Shown: positions 26,409 to 35,952 of the stretch, in pieces
How positions within the stretch are numbered: the stretch's first letter is position 1
Layout of the letters: every line of letters starts with the position of its first letter
NCBI RefSeq assembly: GCF_000799715.1
Contig: NZ_JUHG01000017.1
Location: 62,001-126,000, forward strand
DNA: 64,000 nt
Source of the DNA: Martinezella rhizogenes
GTDB lineage: Bacteria; Pseudomonadota; Alphaproteobacteria; Rhizobiales; Rhizobiaceae
Reading direction: 5' to 3'
Program-made: the position numbers and the translations under genes
Notes under the pieces: generated by a model
The model's database searches: none
The model's input: the letters and a program-made list of their open reading frames with translations, nothing else
What the model was told of the DNA's origin: nothing

Positions 26409-28880
26409 TCACCGATGTTGAATCGTACCCGCGACCTGATTGGCCGTGCGCACGACAGAGGAAAGATCGGCATCATCCCAAGCCTCTTTCGACAGGCCCT
26501 TGATGCGGAATGTCTTGCTCTCGCCCGGCATCAGGTTGACCAGCATATCGTCGACCTCGGCATTCGGGCTGATCCGGTCGGCAAACAGGCAGAGATCGCG
26601 CAGGAAGGTTTGCGCCGTGACCGTGACGGCTATGCCGTCGGCGGTTGGCGCGGCCTCTATCTCGAAACGTGGCTGCGGATATTGCAGCTTCATATCCTTC
26701 TCGAAGAACCACCAGGCCTCGGAATCGCCAAGCCGGGCGCGCAGGAATTCACGCTGTGGATCGCCCGGTGTTGCTACATCCTTGGGGATCGATATCTCCG
26801 CATTCTCGAAGCGGTCGCAGAGGATCCGCCAGACGGAATGGCGGGCGAGAAGCGTGCCGTTGAAGTCGAAACGCTCGACGGTGAAGGGCACCCGCCAGAA
26901 CAGGGTGGCATCATTGACGGCGATGGTGGCAAGGCCGTCGCCGCGTGGCTGGATGGTGAGGAGGTGCGGGGCGTAGCTGTTGCGCAGAGCATACCAGAGC
27001 GGTTTCTTCCGCCCACCGCCATCGATCGCCGCCCAGGAGGTCACCGGCCAGCAATCGTTGAGCTGCCAGACGATCGCGCCCATGCAGGTGGGGCGATGCG
27101 AGCGCATGTGGTCGACGCCGAAGCTGATCGCACGCGCCTGGTTGAGTTGGGTGACGAAGAGCCAGTCATCGAGGTTTTCCGGCGCGGGAAACCACCCCTC
27201 CAATCCCTTGAGCAGCTTATCGTTGCCGGTCGTGGCCTTCTGGTGATGCAAAACGCCGGGCGAGGCAGGCGCGCGATTTTTCTCGCGCACGGATGAGGCA
27301 AGCGTCCCGTAGGTCGGCGGCGCCTGCCAGCCGAATTCGGAGCAGAAACGCGGGATGTAGTTGCGGTAGGCCTCGTAGCCGACCTCGTTCCAGACATCCC
27401 AGATATGCTTGCAGCCATGCTCATCGGCATTCGGCGGGATATCCATCGAGCCGGAATAGGGGCTTCCCGGCCAATAGGGCCGCGTCGGATCGATCTCGGC
27501 GACGAGTTTCGGCAGAAGATCGAGATAGTAGCCGGCGCCCCAGGGACGATTGGCGAGCACATCCTGCCAGCCCCAATCGAAATAGCCCCAGATGTTCTCG
27601 TTGTTGCCGTTCCAGAGCACCAGCGATGCATAGGGCATCAGCCGGGTGATCGCCTCGCGCGCTTCCGCCTCGATCTCGCTATAGACCGGCTCGTCTTCAG
27701 GGTAGGCGGCGCAGGCAAAGAGGAAATCCTGCCAGACCATGATGCCGGCGGCATCGCATTCCTCGTAGAAGGCATCGGTTTCGTAGATACCGCCGCCCCA
27801 GACGCGCAGGATATTCATATTGGCGTCGCGGGCCTGGCCAATCCGTTCGCGATAGCGCTCCCGCGTCACGCGCGGCAGGAAGCAATCGTCCGGGATCCAG
27901 TTGGCGCCACGGGCAAAGACCGGCACATCATTGACGACAAGAGTGAAGGCGGAGCCGATCTCATCCGGCGTGGTGTCGAGCCGCACCGAGCGGAAGCCGA
28001 CGCGCCGCTGCCAGCGATCCAGCACCGCGCCATCAGACCCCAGAAGCTGGAGGTCGAGTTCGTAGAGCGGCTGATCGCCAAGTCCATGCGGCCACCAGAC
28101 TTGCGGATTATCGACCCGGCATTCCACCAGCGTATGCGTTTCGCCCTGCGCAATGCGCACCTCGGATCGCTTGCCGCCGACCGACATCACGAGTGCGGCG
28201 CTGTCCATGCCCTCGGCGGCCCATTCGATCTCGACACGCAGGCGGGCGACGCCGTCGCCGCCCTGCAGGGTGATTTCCGGGCGAACGGTGCCGAGACGCG
28301 CCTTCGACCAGCTCTCGATGGTGACCGGCTTCCATATGCCGGCGGTGACGACGGTCGGACCCCAGTCCCAGCCGAAATTGCAGGCCATCTTGCGGATGAG
28401 ATTGCTGGGGCCGGGATAGTTGGCAGGGATGTCGGCGGCGGTACCGAGTGCTGCGCGCACGGCTTCGCCATGGGCATAGGCGGACTCGAAATCGATGATC
28501 AGCTCGTTGCGGCCGTCCTTGAGCTTCTCGCGAATGTCGAAACGGTAGCTGCGGTGCATATTGCGTGTCTCGCCGAGCGAGGTGCCGTTCAACTCCAGGC
28601 GTGCTGCTGTATCGAGACCAAGGCAGGAGAGATCGACCCGATCCGCGTCATCGCTATCCCAGTCGAAGGCGAGCCGGTAGCGACAGGCCGAGCGGCCGAT
28701 CCAGTCCTGGGAGATCTCGTTGACATCGAGATAGGGGTCGGTGATCAGCCGGGCGGACAGGAGATCGGTATGCACATTGCCCGGCACCGTGGCCGGGATC
28801 GTCGCGGGCAGGGAGGGGGCGGTGGATGGTGCGCGAAGGCGGGAAGCGGTCCAGCCGGTGTCGAGTGCCAGTGTCTTCAT
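26409..28880 (-). CDS. Beta-mannosidase, glycoside hydrolase family 2
   Basis: The 823-residue protein has GH2 layout: a jelly-roll N-terminal domain (ATVPGNVHTDLL), an immunoglobulin-like domain and a TIM barrel. The acid/base Glu is in GNNENIWG near residue 427 and the nucleophile Glu in CSEFGWQ near 514. The N-terminal PGNVHTDL and the WGGGIYE segment are typical of beta-mannosidases rather than beta-galactosidases. It is cytoplasmic and would release mannose from imported beta-mannosides. The start is 13 bases after the gntR stop, so the two are co-transcribed. Confidence 0.9.
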   Translation of the reverse strand: MKTLALDTGWTASRLRAPSTAPSLPATIPATVPGNVHTDLLSARLITDPYLDVNEISQDWIGRSACRYRLAFDWDSDDADRVDLSCLGLDTAARLELNGTSLGETRNMHRSYRFDIREKLKDGRNELIIDFESAYAHGEAVRAALGTAADIPANYPGPSNLIRKMACNFGWDWGPTVVTAGIWKPVTIESWSKARLGTVRPEITLQGGDGVARLRVEIEWAAEGMDSAALVMSVGGKRSEVRIAQGETHTLVECRVDNPQVWWPHGLGDQPLYELDLQLLGSDGAVLDRWQRRVGFRSVRLDTTPDEIGSAFTLVVNDVPVFARGANWIPDDCFLPRVTRERYRERIGQARDANMNILRVWGGGIYETDAFYEECDAAGIMVWQDFLFACAAYPEDEPVYSEIEAEAREAITRLMPYASLVLWNGNNENIWGYFDWGWQDVLANRPWGAGYYLDLLPKLVAEIDPTRPYWPGSPYSGSMDIPPNADEHGCKHIWDVWNEVGYEAYRNYIPRFCSEFGWQAPPTYGTLASSVREKNRAPASPGVLHHQKATTGNDKLLKGLEGWFPAPENLDDWLFVTQLNQARAISFGVDHMRSHRPTCMGAIVWQLNDCWPVTSWAAIDGGGRKKPLWYALRNSYAPHLLTIQPRGDGLATIAVNDATLFWRVPFTVERFDFNGTLLARHSVWRILCDRFENAEISIPKDVATPGDPQREFLRARLGDSEAWWFFEKDMKLQYPQPRFEIEAAPTADGIAVTVTAQTFLRDLCLFADRISPNAEVDDMLVNLMPGESKTFRIKGLSKEAWDDADLSSVVRTANQVAGTIQHR

Positions 28881-28893
28881 GCTTGTCGGTCCG

Positions 28894-29622
28894 TCATGAA
28901 ATGGATTGTGTCAAATCTGCCGCGGCTTTGGATGGCTGGATGAACTGCAATCCGGCGTGAAGATGACGGTTCATGTGATAGGCGTAGGCAATGCGGTCGC
29001 GCTGCTTCAGCGCGGCGATGATGTCGCAATGGTCGTCATAGGCACTGTCGACAGCGGCGCGGGAGCGTTTTCCCGCTTCCATCAGCCGCTGCAACAATGG
29101 CTGCAGAATGCCATAGACTTGTGACACCGTCTGATTGCCGGCAAGGCCCACCAGCGCGGCGTGGAACTTGAAGTCGCATTCGGCGGCGTCCGGAAGGTCC
29201 GGCGCTAGCTTCATGGCGTCGTTGATCGCCTCCAGCCGGGCAATGCCAGCATCGTCGATATGTCCGAACAGGAGATCGGAGAGGTTGACCTCGATCAGCC
29301 GGCGAAAACCCTGAATATCGAGGAAGTTTTCGGCGGAAATATCGAGCGCGAAGGAGAACTGCTCCATCAGTGCCTGCTGACGCCGGTCCGTGATGACGGC
29401 CCCGACCTTCTGCCTGCTTTCGACGATGCCGTATGCCTTCAGCATGCGGATCGCTTCGCGCACAGTGTTGCGGCTGGTATTGAACATTGCCGCCAGCTCG
29501 ATTTCCGAGGGCAGAGTGTCGCCGAGGCCGAGGTTGCGCTCGCGCATCAGCCGCCGGATCGCATCGACCACCTGGTCCACCGCCGATCCCTTGTCCCCGA
29601 TCTCTGCGGTTTCCGTCGCCAT
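28894..29622 (-). CDS. GntR-family regulator, FadR/FCD subfamily
   Basis: This 242-residue regulator has an N-terminal winged helix (LPSEIELAAMFNTSRNTVREAIRMLKAYGIV) and a C-terminal helical FCD ligand domain. FCD regulators of sugar-acid genes usually act as repressors released by an intermediate. It is first in the beta-mannosidase/GH94 operon and divergent from mannonate dehydratase. Two matching operator-like sites lie between. The ATG at 29622 follows GGAGG by five bases. Confidence 0.9.
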   Translation of the reverse strand: MATETAEIGDKGSAVDQVVDAIRRLMRERNLGLGDTLPSEIELAAMFNTSRNTVREAIRMLKAYGIVESRQKVGAVITDRRQQALMEQFSFALDISAENFLDIQGFRRLIEVNLSDLLFGHIDDAGIARLEAINDAMKLAPDLPDAAECDFKFHAALVGLAGNQTVSQVYGILQPLLQRLMEAGKRSRAAVDSAYDDHCDIIAALKQRDRIAYAYHMNRHLHAGLQFIQPSKAAADLTQSIS

Positions 29623-29645
29623 GCGTCCTCCACTCGAAGAGCATA

Positions 29646-29729
29646 TTGTTGGTCAATAAGTGATGTCAAGCGGGATGGAAGTAGCAATGGAATGGACAAT
29701 CTAGGATCTGGCATTATGTTGACCAACAA
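29646..29729. promoter_or_regulatory. Paired inverted operators for the GntR regulator
   Basis: The 11-mer TTGTTGGTCAA occurs at 29647-29656 (one further T at 29646) and again in inverse orientation, as TTGACCAACAA, at 29719-29729. The copies lie close to the gntR and uxuA starts respectively. Each contains the near-palindrome TTGGTCAA typical of FCD-GntR sites. The arrangement fits repression of both divergent units, possibly with looping. Confidence 0.6.
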
Positions 29730-29745
29730 ATCAGGGAGATATCAC

Positions 29746-30948
29746 ATGGAGAGTTGCTGGCGTTGGTTCGGGCCGAGGGATCTCGTTCCACTCATTCACG
29801 CCCGTCAGGGCGGAGCAACAGGTGTCGTCACGGCGCTGCATGAAATCTCCCATTCCCGTACATGGACACCGGAAGAGATTGAGGCACGCAAGGCCCTGGT
29901 GGAGGCCGCCGGCATGCGCTGGAGCGTCTGTGAATCGATTCCGATCCCCAGCGCCATCAAGCTCGGCGGCGCAGGTGCCGCCAAGGCGATCGGCGTCTGG
30001 AAGGACACGCTGGTCAATCTCGCCCGCTCCGACATCAAGACGATCTGCTACAATTTCATGCCGGTGGTCGACTGGACGCGCACGGATCTGCGTTTCGAGA
30101 TGCCGACGACGGCGCTGGCACTTCGCTTCGACATGGTGGAATTCGTCGCTTACGACGTCTTCATTCTGCGCCGAAAAGGTGCCGGGACGAGCTATGCGCC
30201 GGAGCTTGTGCAACGCGCCGAGAAGCGGCTGAAGGGGCTTTCCGAGGAGGCGGTTCAGCGATTGGAGAGCAATATCATCGCGGGTCTTCCCGGCGGCGAA
30301 GACAGCTATGGCCGGGAGGCCATTCGCGGCGAGATCGATTCTTTCGACGGAGTGACGGCGGAGGACCTGCGGGCGAACCTCGAGAGTTTTCTGCGCGAAG
30401 TGGTGCCGGTCGCGGCCGAAGTCGGCGCGCGGCTTGCCATTCATCCCGACGACCCGCCGATTTCGCTGTTCGGCCTGCCGCGCGTGGTCTCGACGGCCGA
30501 GGATCTGCGCCGCATCGTTGGCAGCGTCGATGATCCCGCCAACGGCCTGACGCTTTGCGTCGGTTCTCTCGGTTCGCGCGCCGACAACGACGTGCTCGCC
30601 ATCGCCCGCGAATTCGCGCCGCGCATCAATTTTTCCCATCTGCGCGACGTGGCGATCGAGCCAGACGGTTCCTTTGTCGAAGCGTCCCATCTGGAAGGCC
30701 GCAGCGACATGTATGCCATCCTGCGCACGCTGCTGGCGGAAGAGGCCCGGCGTCGGGCAGACGGTCGGGTGGACCATCTGATCCCGATGCGCCCCGACCA
30801 TGGCCATCTGATTGGCGACGATGTCGATAAGCCGACCAATCCCGGCTACTCCCTGATCGGACGTCTGAAGGGATTGGCGGAACTGCATGGCGTCATCCAT
30901 GCCATCGGCAAGACGGATGAGTTCTCGCGACATTGGCGGCGGTTTTAG
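29746..30948 (+). CDS. uxuA: D-mannonate dehydratase
   Basis: The 400-residue protein matches UxuA, which dehydrates D-mannonate to 2-keto-3-deoxygluconate. The N-terminus WRWFGPRDLVPLIHARQGGATGVV, the metal-site segment HPDDPPISLFG and the end region MRPDHGHL are all present. The ATG at 29746 follows GGGAGA. It diverges from the gntR/beta-mannosidase/GH94 operon and has one of the paired operators in front. In this setting mannonate may arise from mannose oxidation or from glucuronate; no uxaC, uxuB or transporter gene is in the window. Confidence 0.93.
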   Translation: MESCWRWFGPRDLVPLIHARQGGATGVVTALHEISHSRTWTPEEIEARKALVEAAGMRWSVCESIPIPSAIKLGGAGAAKAIGVWKDTLVNLARSDIKTICYNFMPVVDWTRTDLRFEMPTTALALRFDMVEFVAYDVFILRRKGAGTSYAPELVQRAEKRLKGLSEEAVQRLESNIIAGLPGGEDSYGREAIRGEIDSFDGVTAEDLRANLESFLREVVPVAAEVGARLAIHPDDPPISLFGLPRVVSTAEDLRRIVGSVDDPANGLTLCVGSLGSRADNDVLAIAREFAPRINFSHLRDVAIEPDGSFVEASHLEGRSDMYAILRTLLAEEARRRADGRVDHLIPMRPDHGHLIGDDVDKPTNPGYSLIGRLKGLAELHGVIHAIGKTDEFSRHWRRF

Positions 30949-32235
30949 CGATTGAGAGATTGATGACTGCCCTTTTGCCATCAAAATGGCAGGCGCAATT
31001 TGTTTGGCGGCGAATAGTCAATAAAATGGAGCGGATGGTCGCGTATTTGATGGGCTTTGCTTAAAGTTTAAAATTGCTACAATTTTGATTTTGTTTAACT
31101 TTTTTCACTATGACTATCGTGTTCCGTATCCTATCGGCACTGATAGGCGCAAACGGACGGAAGCGCGAGATAATCGGGGCGTTTAGCTGAAACACCAAAG
31201 CTGGGCTGCGTGAGAGGACGGCCGATGTCCGCCTATCGGCGCATCCAACCGGGGACTGCTCTCAGCATCTCCGGAACCAAACCAACTCTCGGGCATCAAG
31301 CACTCCCGCTATACCCCTGGACCAAGTTCAAGCGAAGCACCTAGCGTGTATCCTAAAACGGTTCTTGACCCTGTCGACGGGCGTTCCATCCAACAGTGGA
31401 ACTTGGACCAGCCCATCATAGGTCCCGAAGCCCATTTTCGTATAAGGATTTTTGGGATCTCGGGTTCGATTCCTCTAAGACCTTGGGAGTTTTGAAGCCA
31501 CGAGGTTATCGTACGCGCTTTGTGTTTCGAGAAAAGGCAAGCCTTGTTGCCTTCCCCCATGTTTGCCGACGCTTTTACGACAAGGCGCATTCTTCTGCCA
31601 ATCGTCAGCCATGATACTCCCGGACAGGGGAAAACGCCGACGGAGCTGCTATTCGCGAGACAATCGCCAGGGGCTTCAGCAGCGGAACTTTAAGTAGATC
31701 CGGCCGAGGGCTGGTTTTCCAAACTGGTCGCCGAAAACGCTTGCCTAAGGAGGGTCATGTGTGGCGGGAACACTATTCCATCCAATTCGCGGATCGAGGC
31801 GGGCGCTACCCTCACCACATCATTGAAATGTTAGCAGCCAAAAATAAGTGTGATAAAGTGGATACACCTGCCGCTGGCTAAGCAAAAACCGCTATTTCCT
31901 AAAAATAGTCCATAGTTTTCTAAAATACCGGCGGCACGAAATATGGTCATCCTCGCCATGGTAACCATTCGGTGCGCTATGGGCAGTCAATTCCTTGAAT
32001 TTGAAATCTTTGCTCCGAAAGTCGAGGTGGCCCGGACCGCCTTGCAACGGCAATATGCTGACCGCCTAACCGGCGCTGAACTCGATCATCCATTTACCTG
32101 CCATGTCCACGTGATGGATTTCGCCGCCGGCATCGAATGTGAGGCGTCGATCATCCGTGACCTGCGTGTAGTGCCATACAGCTAACCCTTACGAATTCGG
32201 CAAGGCCGATGCTTCAATCGATCGGGAGAGTCCGC
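30949..32235. other. 1.3-kb stretch with no recognisable gene
   Basis: Base composition here is more AT-rich than the flanks, especially at 31060-31120 and 31850-31940. I find only unassignable open frames: 31943-32185 (+), a frame without ATG at about 31613-31880 (+), and a 25-codon frame at 31754 behind AAGGAGG. Small dyads occur, for example CCTATC/GATAGG at 31130-31147. It looks like decayed or foreign DNA preceding the isopropylmalate-synthase-like gene, whose promoter must lie at its right end. Confidence 0.5.
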
Positions 32236-33420
32236 ATGAACACTGAAAAGATTGTTATCTTCGACACGACATTGCGTGACGGCGAGCAAAGCCCGGGCAT
32301 CAACCTCGACGCCAGTGAAAAGGTCGAGATCGCGCTCATGCTCGAAGGGCTGAAGGTCGACGTGATCGAGGCCGGCTTTGCCGTCTCCAGTCCCGGCGAG
32401 TTCGATGCGATCAAAGCTGTGGCGCGCGTCGTCAAGGACAGCACGATTTGCAGCCTGAGCCGGGCGGTGGAGCGCGATATCGACCTGACGGCGGAAGCTG
32501 TTTCCGGCGCGGCGTCGTCCCGTATCCATATTGTGTTGGCGACCTCGCCCATTCACATGAAATACAAGTTGCAAATGACACCCGAAAACGTGCTTGAGCA
32601 TGCCGTTCGCGCGGTGCTCCATGCGCGGCGATATTCCGAGGATATAGAGTTTTCCTGCGAGGACGCGAGCCGATCGGAGCCCGAGTTTCTTGCCCGCTTC
32701 GTGGAACAGGTGATTAAAGCCGGTGCGACCACGGTCAGCCTGCCGGATACAGTCGGCTACGCGACGCCGTACGAATACGGCAAGCTGTTCACGTATCTTC
32801 GCAATACCGTACCGAACGCCGACAAGGCCGTGTTCTCCGCGCATTGTCACAATGATCTGGGCATGGCGGTTTCCAACTCGCTCGAAGCGACCCGGCAGGG
32901 CGCACGCCAGATCGAATGCACGATCAACGGTATCGGCGAGCGCGCGGGCAATGCGTCGCTGGAGGAGATCGTCATGGCGCTGCATACCCGCGAGGATTTC
33001 TTCCGGTGCCACACGTCGATCGAAACCCGCCGGTTGACGGCGGCATCACGGCTCGTCTCGGAGATCACGGGCTTTGTTGTGCAGCCGAACAAGGCGATCG
33101 TTGGCAAGAACGCGTTCTCGCACCAGTCCGGCATTCATCAGGACGGCATGCTGAAGAACCCGTTGACCTACCAGATCATGACGGCCGCGGAGGTCGGCGC
33201 CGACGAATATCGGCTGGTGCTGGGCAAAAATTCGGGTCGTAACGGCTTTCGCATGTGCATGCGCGCGCTGGGCGTCGAGTTCGGCTCCGATGCCGATCTT
33301 GATCTCGCTTTCTCCCGTTTCAAGGATATCGCCGATCATAAGGCATCGCTTTGCGATGAAGATCTTCTGGCGACGGTTGCGGGTATGAACGCGCTCTCCC
33401 AGGAAAAGCGCATCGCATAA
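32236..33420 (+). CDS. 2-isopropylmalate-synthase-like enzyme without the C-terminal regulatory domain
   Basis: This 394-residue DRE-TIM acyl-CoA:2-oxoacid condensing enzyme has DTTLRDGEQSPG at residues 10-21, the metal ligands in HCHNDLGMAVSN, NGIGERAGNAS and SGIHQDGMLK. These read as LeuA rather than NifV homocitrate synthase. Ordinary LeuA is about 510-570 residues; this one stops where the leucine-binding LeuA dimer domain should begin, so it should be insensitive to leucine. The ATG at 32236 follows GGGAGAG. It is followed after 136 bases by a ThDP enzyme, suggesting a dedicated 2-oxoacid pathway rather than leucine synthesis. The exact substrates cannot be read from sequence. Confidence 0.82.
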   Translation: MNTEKIVIFDTTLRDGEQSPGINLDASEKVEIALMLEGLKVDVIEAGFAVSSPGEFDAIKAVARVVKDSTICSLSRAVERDIDLTAEAVSGAASSRIHIVLATSPIHMKYKLQMTPENVLEHAVRAVLHARRYSEDIEFSCEDASRSEPEFLARFVEQVIKAGATTVSLPDTVGYATPYEYGKLFTYLRNTVPNADKAVFSAHCHNDLGMAVSNSLEATRQGARQIECTINGIGERAGNASLEEIVMALHTREDFFRCHTSIETRRLTAASRLVSEITGFVVQPNKAIVGKNAFSHQSGIHQDGMLKNPLTYQIMTAAEVGADEYRLVLGKNSGRNGFRMCMRALGVEFGSDADLDLAFSRFKDIADHKASLCDEDLLATVAGMNALSQEKRIA

Positions 33421-33556
33421 TTCTGCTTCCAGAACATGGCATTGGGACTGGCTGTGTGTCGGAACCGTATTCGCTCCATGCCTAGGTTGGTCTGGGGACG
33501 CGGAGATTAATGTTGCGCAGATCGAAGAATAAAGATCACAGCGGAGAGGCGAGCAA

Positions 33557-35332
33557 ATGACGGTGAATCTTCCGGTCGAGACGACAAGTGATGTTCAGAT
33601 AATCAAGCCGAAAACGGGATATGAATTCCTGATCGACACACTCAGCACCTGGCATGTGCGTCACTATGCCGGCGTCACGGGGGGAGGGGTCATCCATTTG
33701 CTCAAGCATCTCGAGCCGATGCGTATCCCCGATGACTGTGCCGAAACCCCGTTTTTTTTCAATATCGGAGAGTACGTCGCCGGCTTCATTCCTCTTGGAT
33801 ACTATCTCGCGAGCGGGAAGATCAGCGCCGCCATTGCAACGACGGGAGCCGCAACGCGGTTGCTGACCTGCGGTCTGAGTGATGCGAAGCTGCATAATAT
33901 TCCCGCAATCTATCTCATTCCCCTCAGTCCGGCGGATACGCGACATCGCGCACCGCTGCAGGACACGAGCCCGGAGGGTGCCGGCGTTGTGGCTCAGTTG
34001 AAGGCCGAGCTGCCGTCCGGCACATTCGTCCTGGATGATCCAGACCGTATCGAAGAACAACTTGAGCAGGCCCGCAAGCATCTCGATCAGGGCTCCCCCG
34101 TCGCACTTCTGATGCCGCCGGAGGCGCTCGGACAAATGGTGCCTGAGCCGGTCTACAAGCCATGGCACGCCGATTATGCCGGTAAGCCTGATGACATCGG
34201 CCAAGGGTCGCTTGCCCATTTTCTCGCTGAATTCCCGCGGCAATCGGCTGGGCGTCGGGTGATCGTGCTCGCCGGGGAAGAGGCGACGATGTATCCAAAC
34301 ATGCCTGTCCTCACCACACGTTTGTGCAAAGCGTTACAGGCACCGATCGTCTGGAGCATAAACGGGGCGAATGCGGTGGCGCGCAATAATACCTTCGGTT
34401 TCGGCTATCTGGGTTTCGGCGGCAACGATCGCGCGATGCAGCTCTGGAGAAGCCTCGGTCCCGAGGATATTGTCATTACCCTCGGGTTTTGCCCCGACGA
34501 GTACACCCTGAATTTCTCCGACATACCTGCCCATACGACATGGAATTTCACCAACCTGACCGCCCCATACGGCAGCGTTGGGGGCGAGTTTCGGCATCGT
34601 GTGCGCGGCGAATATTTCGATGTTCGAGGGCCAATCGATCAGGTTTTGGGCGAAGCGATCGGCCGGCTCGAGGATATCAGGCCATCACGGCCCCCGGCGC
34701 CCGCTTTTGTCGCCGATCTCAATGATCGCGAAATCATGCCGCCGTGCGCCGGGACAATCGATATTGCCCGATTTTACCAGGAGCTCGATCGTCAATGGCT
34801 GCCGGGAAGCATTGCATTCGACGATGTGTGCCTTGCCTACAAAGACCGTCAGTATGTCACACAGCGTCCGCATCCGAACGTCCGCTTTCATTCGCTTTAT
34901 CGCGGTTCGGCAATGGGCGGGGCATTCGGGACGGCAATCGGTGCGAAGCTTGCGAAACCGGACGCGACTGTCTTTGCTTTCACGGGCGATGGATGCTTCC
35001 GGTTGATTGCCGGTTGCCTGGCCGAAGCGCGATCATTGGGGATCGTCCTGTTCGTGCTGGACAACGGCGCACTCGGCATCATGGTGCAGGGCCTGCCCGT
35101 GGTCATTCCGGACTATTCTTCATCCCGCTATCACAGCGATCTGCACCGCATAGACTTTGGATCGATGGCGCGGGCATGCGGCTGGGAAAGTCGCAAGCTG
35201 ATGCCGGATCTGAGCAATCTGGCCGAGATCATGCGCGAAAGCTACAGCCCCGGTCACCCATCCATATTGGTTGAGGTACCCGTCGACGCAGAACAGGTGG
35301 TGGGACAAAATCCGCGGGCTAACAATCTTTAG
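33557..35332 (+). CDS. Thiamine-diphosphate-dependent enzyme (acetolactate synthase / 2-oxoacid decarboxylase superfamily)
   Basis: The 591-residue protein has the three-domain layout of this superfamily. A Pyr domain carries the catalytic Glu in FNIGEYVAGF, a central domain follows, and a C-terminal PP domain carries the ThDP/Mg motif GDGCFRLIAGCLAE followed by VLDNGALG. It may decarboxylate a 2-oxoacid to an aldehyde or ligate two oxoacids. It is not a close match to IlvB by eye, and no IlvH-type small subunit is nearby. The pairing with a feedback-free isopropylmalate synthase suggests it acts on the elongated oxoacid. The ATG at 33557 is preceded by GAGG. Confidence 0.8.
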   Translation: MTVNLPVETTSDVQIIKPKTGYEFLIDTLSTWHVRHYAGVTGGGVIHLLKHLEPMRIPDDCAETPFFFNIGEYVAGFIPLGYYLASGKISAAIATTGAATRLLTCGLSDAKLHNIPAIYLIPLSPADTRHRAPLQDTSPEGAGVVAQLKAELPSGTFVLDDPDRIEEQLEQARKHLDQGSPVALLMPPEALGQMVPEPVYKPWHADYAGKPDDIGQGSLAHFLAEFPRQSAGRRVIVLAGEEATMYPNMPVLTTRLCKALQAPIVWSINGANAVARNNTFGFGYLGFGGNDRAMQLWRSLGPEDIVITLGFCPDEYTLNFSDIPAHTTWNFTNLTAPYGSVGGEFRHRVRGEYFDVRGPIDQVLGEAIGRLEDIRPSRPPAPAFVADLNDREIMPPCAGTIDIARFYQELDRQWLPGSIAFDDVCLAYKDRQYVTQRPHPNVRFHSLYRGSAMGGAFGTAIGAKLAKPDATVFAFTGDGCFRLIAGCLAEARSLGIVLFVLDNGALGIMVQGLPVVIPDYSSSRYHSDLHRIDFGSMARACGWESRKLMPDLSNLAEIMRESYSPGHPSILVEVPVDAEQVVGQNPRANNL

Positions 35333-35451
35333 CGCTTACGCGGAGCGCTATGAACACATGAGGTTTGAGCCGAGCAACGGGCTTCCCGCACGTCCGGGCT
35401 CGTTTGCGAAACCCAGCGGTAATTTGCCGATGATGGAGAGCGTGACGAATT

Positions 35452-35685
35452 GTGGGGGTCCTCAATTCGACGCGGCAAATCGGCAGTGTTCTGGGCGTGG
35501 CACTGTTCGGTTCGCTGGTCGGTCGTCCCGACGCCTTCGTCGCCGATGCGCATGCGACGCTGATCACTTCAGCATGTCTTCTGTTGGCGGCAGCGGCAGC
35601 CATTCCCGCTGCTCGTCTGGTCAACGAAGGGTTTTCACGACGAACATCAGCTTTTCACGCTCGATTGCGTGGCTTAGGGGCATAG
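35452..35685 (+). pseudogene. 3' remnant of a DHA2-type MFS transporter
   Basis: A 77-codon frame begins GVLNSTRQIGSVLGVALFGSLVG and continues through one more hydrophobic helix to a stop. The N-S-x-R-Q-x-G-x-x-x-G-V-A motif belongs near the end of 14-segment EmrB-like transporters. At least 380 residues are missing upstream, where unrelated sequence follows the ThDP gene. It marks a deletion or insertion junction at about 35450. Confidence 0.6.
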
Positions 35686-35729
35686 GGAACAAATTACCTG
35701 CACGGATGTTGGGATGCGGGCGAGCCCTG

Positions 35730-35952
35730 CTCTGATCCCCAAAAACTGGACCGTTTTTGATTGGAGTTTTCTGCGCTAGATTCCCGGCTGGGAACAGGAG
35801 CGGAAGCGATGAAGGCTTCGAACTTTTCGGACGCCCAGAAGGCGTTCATTTTGAAGCAGGGTGACGTTGGTGTGCCGGTGGCCGAGATTTGCTGGAAGGA
35901 GGGAATTCGCCAAGCGACCTATTTCAATTGGCGCAAGAAGTACGCGGGCCTG
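35730..35952 (+). mobile_element. Truncated IS3-family element, orfA fragment
   Basis: From the ATG at 35809 the frame reads MKASNFSDAQKAFILKQGD, then VPVAEICWKEGIRQATYFNWRKKYAGL. This is the helix-turn-helix part of IS3-type OrfA. Similarity stops at about 35952, before the leucine zipper, and no orfB follows. The AAAAACTGGACCG stretch near 35740 resembles an IS3 left end. Only the left end of the element survives. Confidence 0.6.

Noticed and set aside
31435..31510. tRNA-like T-loop sequence (GGTTCGATTCC)
   Set aside because: The five-base T-stem does not pair, and no acceptor or anticodon stem can be built around it.
30949..32235. Nod box or NifA/sigma-54 promoter in the gap
   Set aside because: No match to the nod-box pattern or to TGGCAC-N5-TTGC was found by eye.
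32236..33420. NifV-type homocitrate synthase
   Set aside because: The length fits, but the SGIHQDGMLK and NGIGERAGNAS blocks read as isopropylmalate synthase, and no nif gene is nearby.
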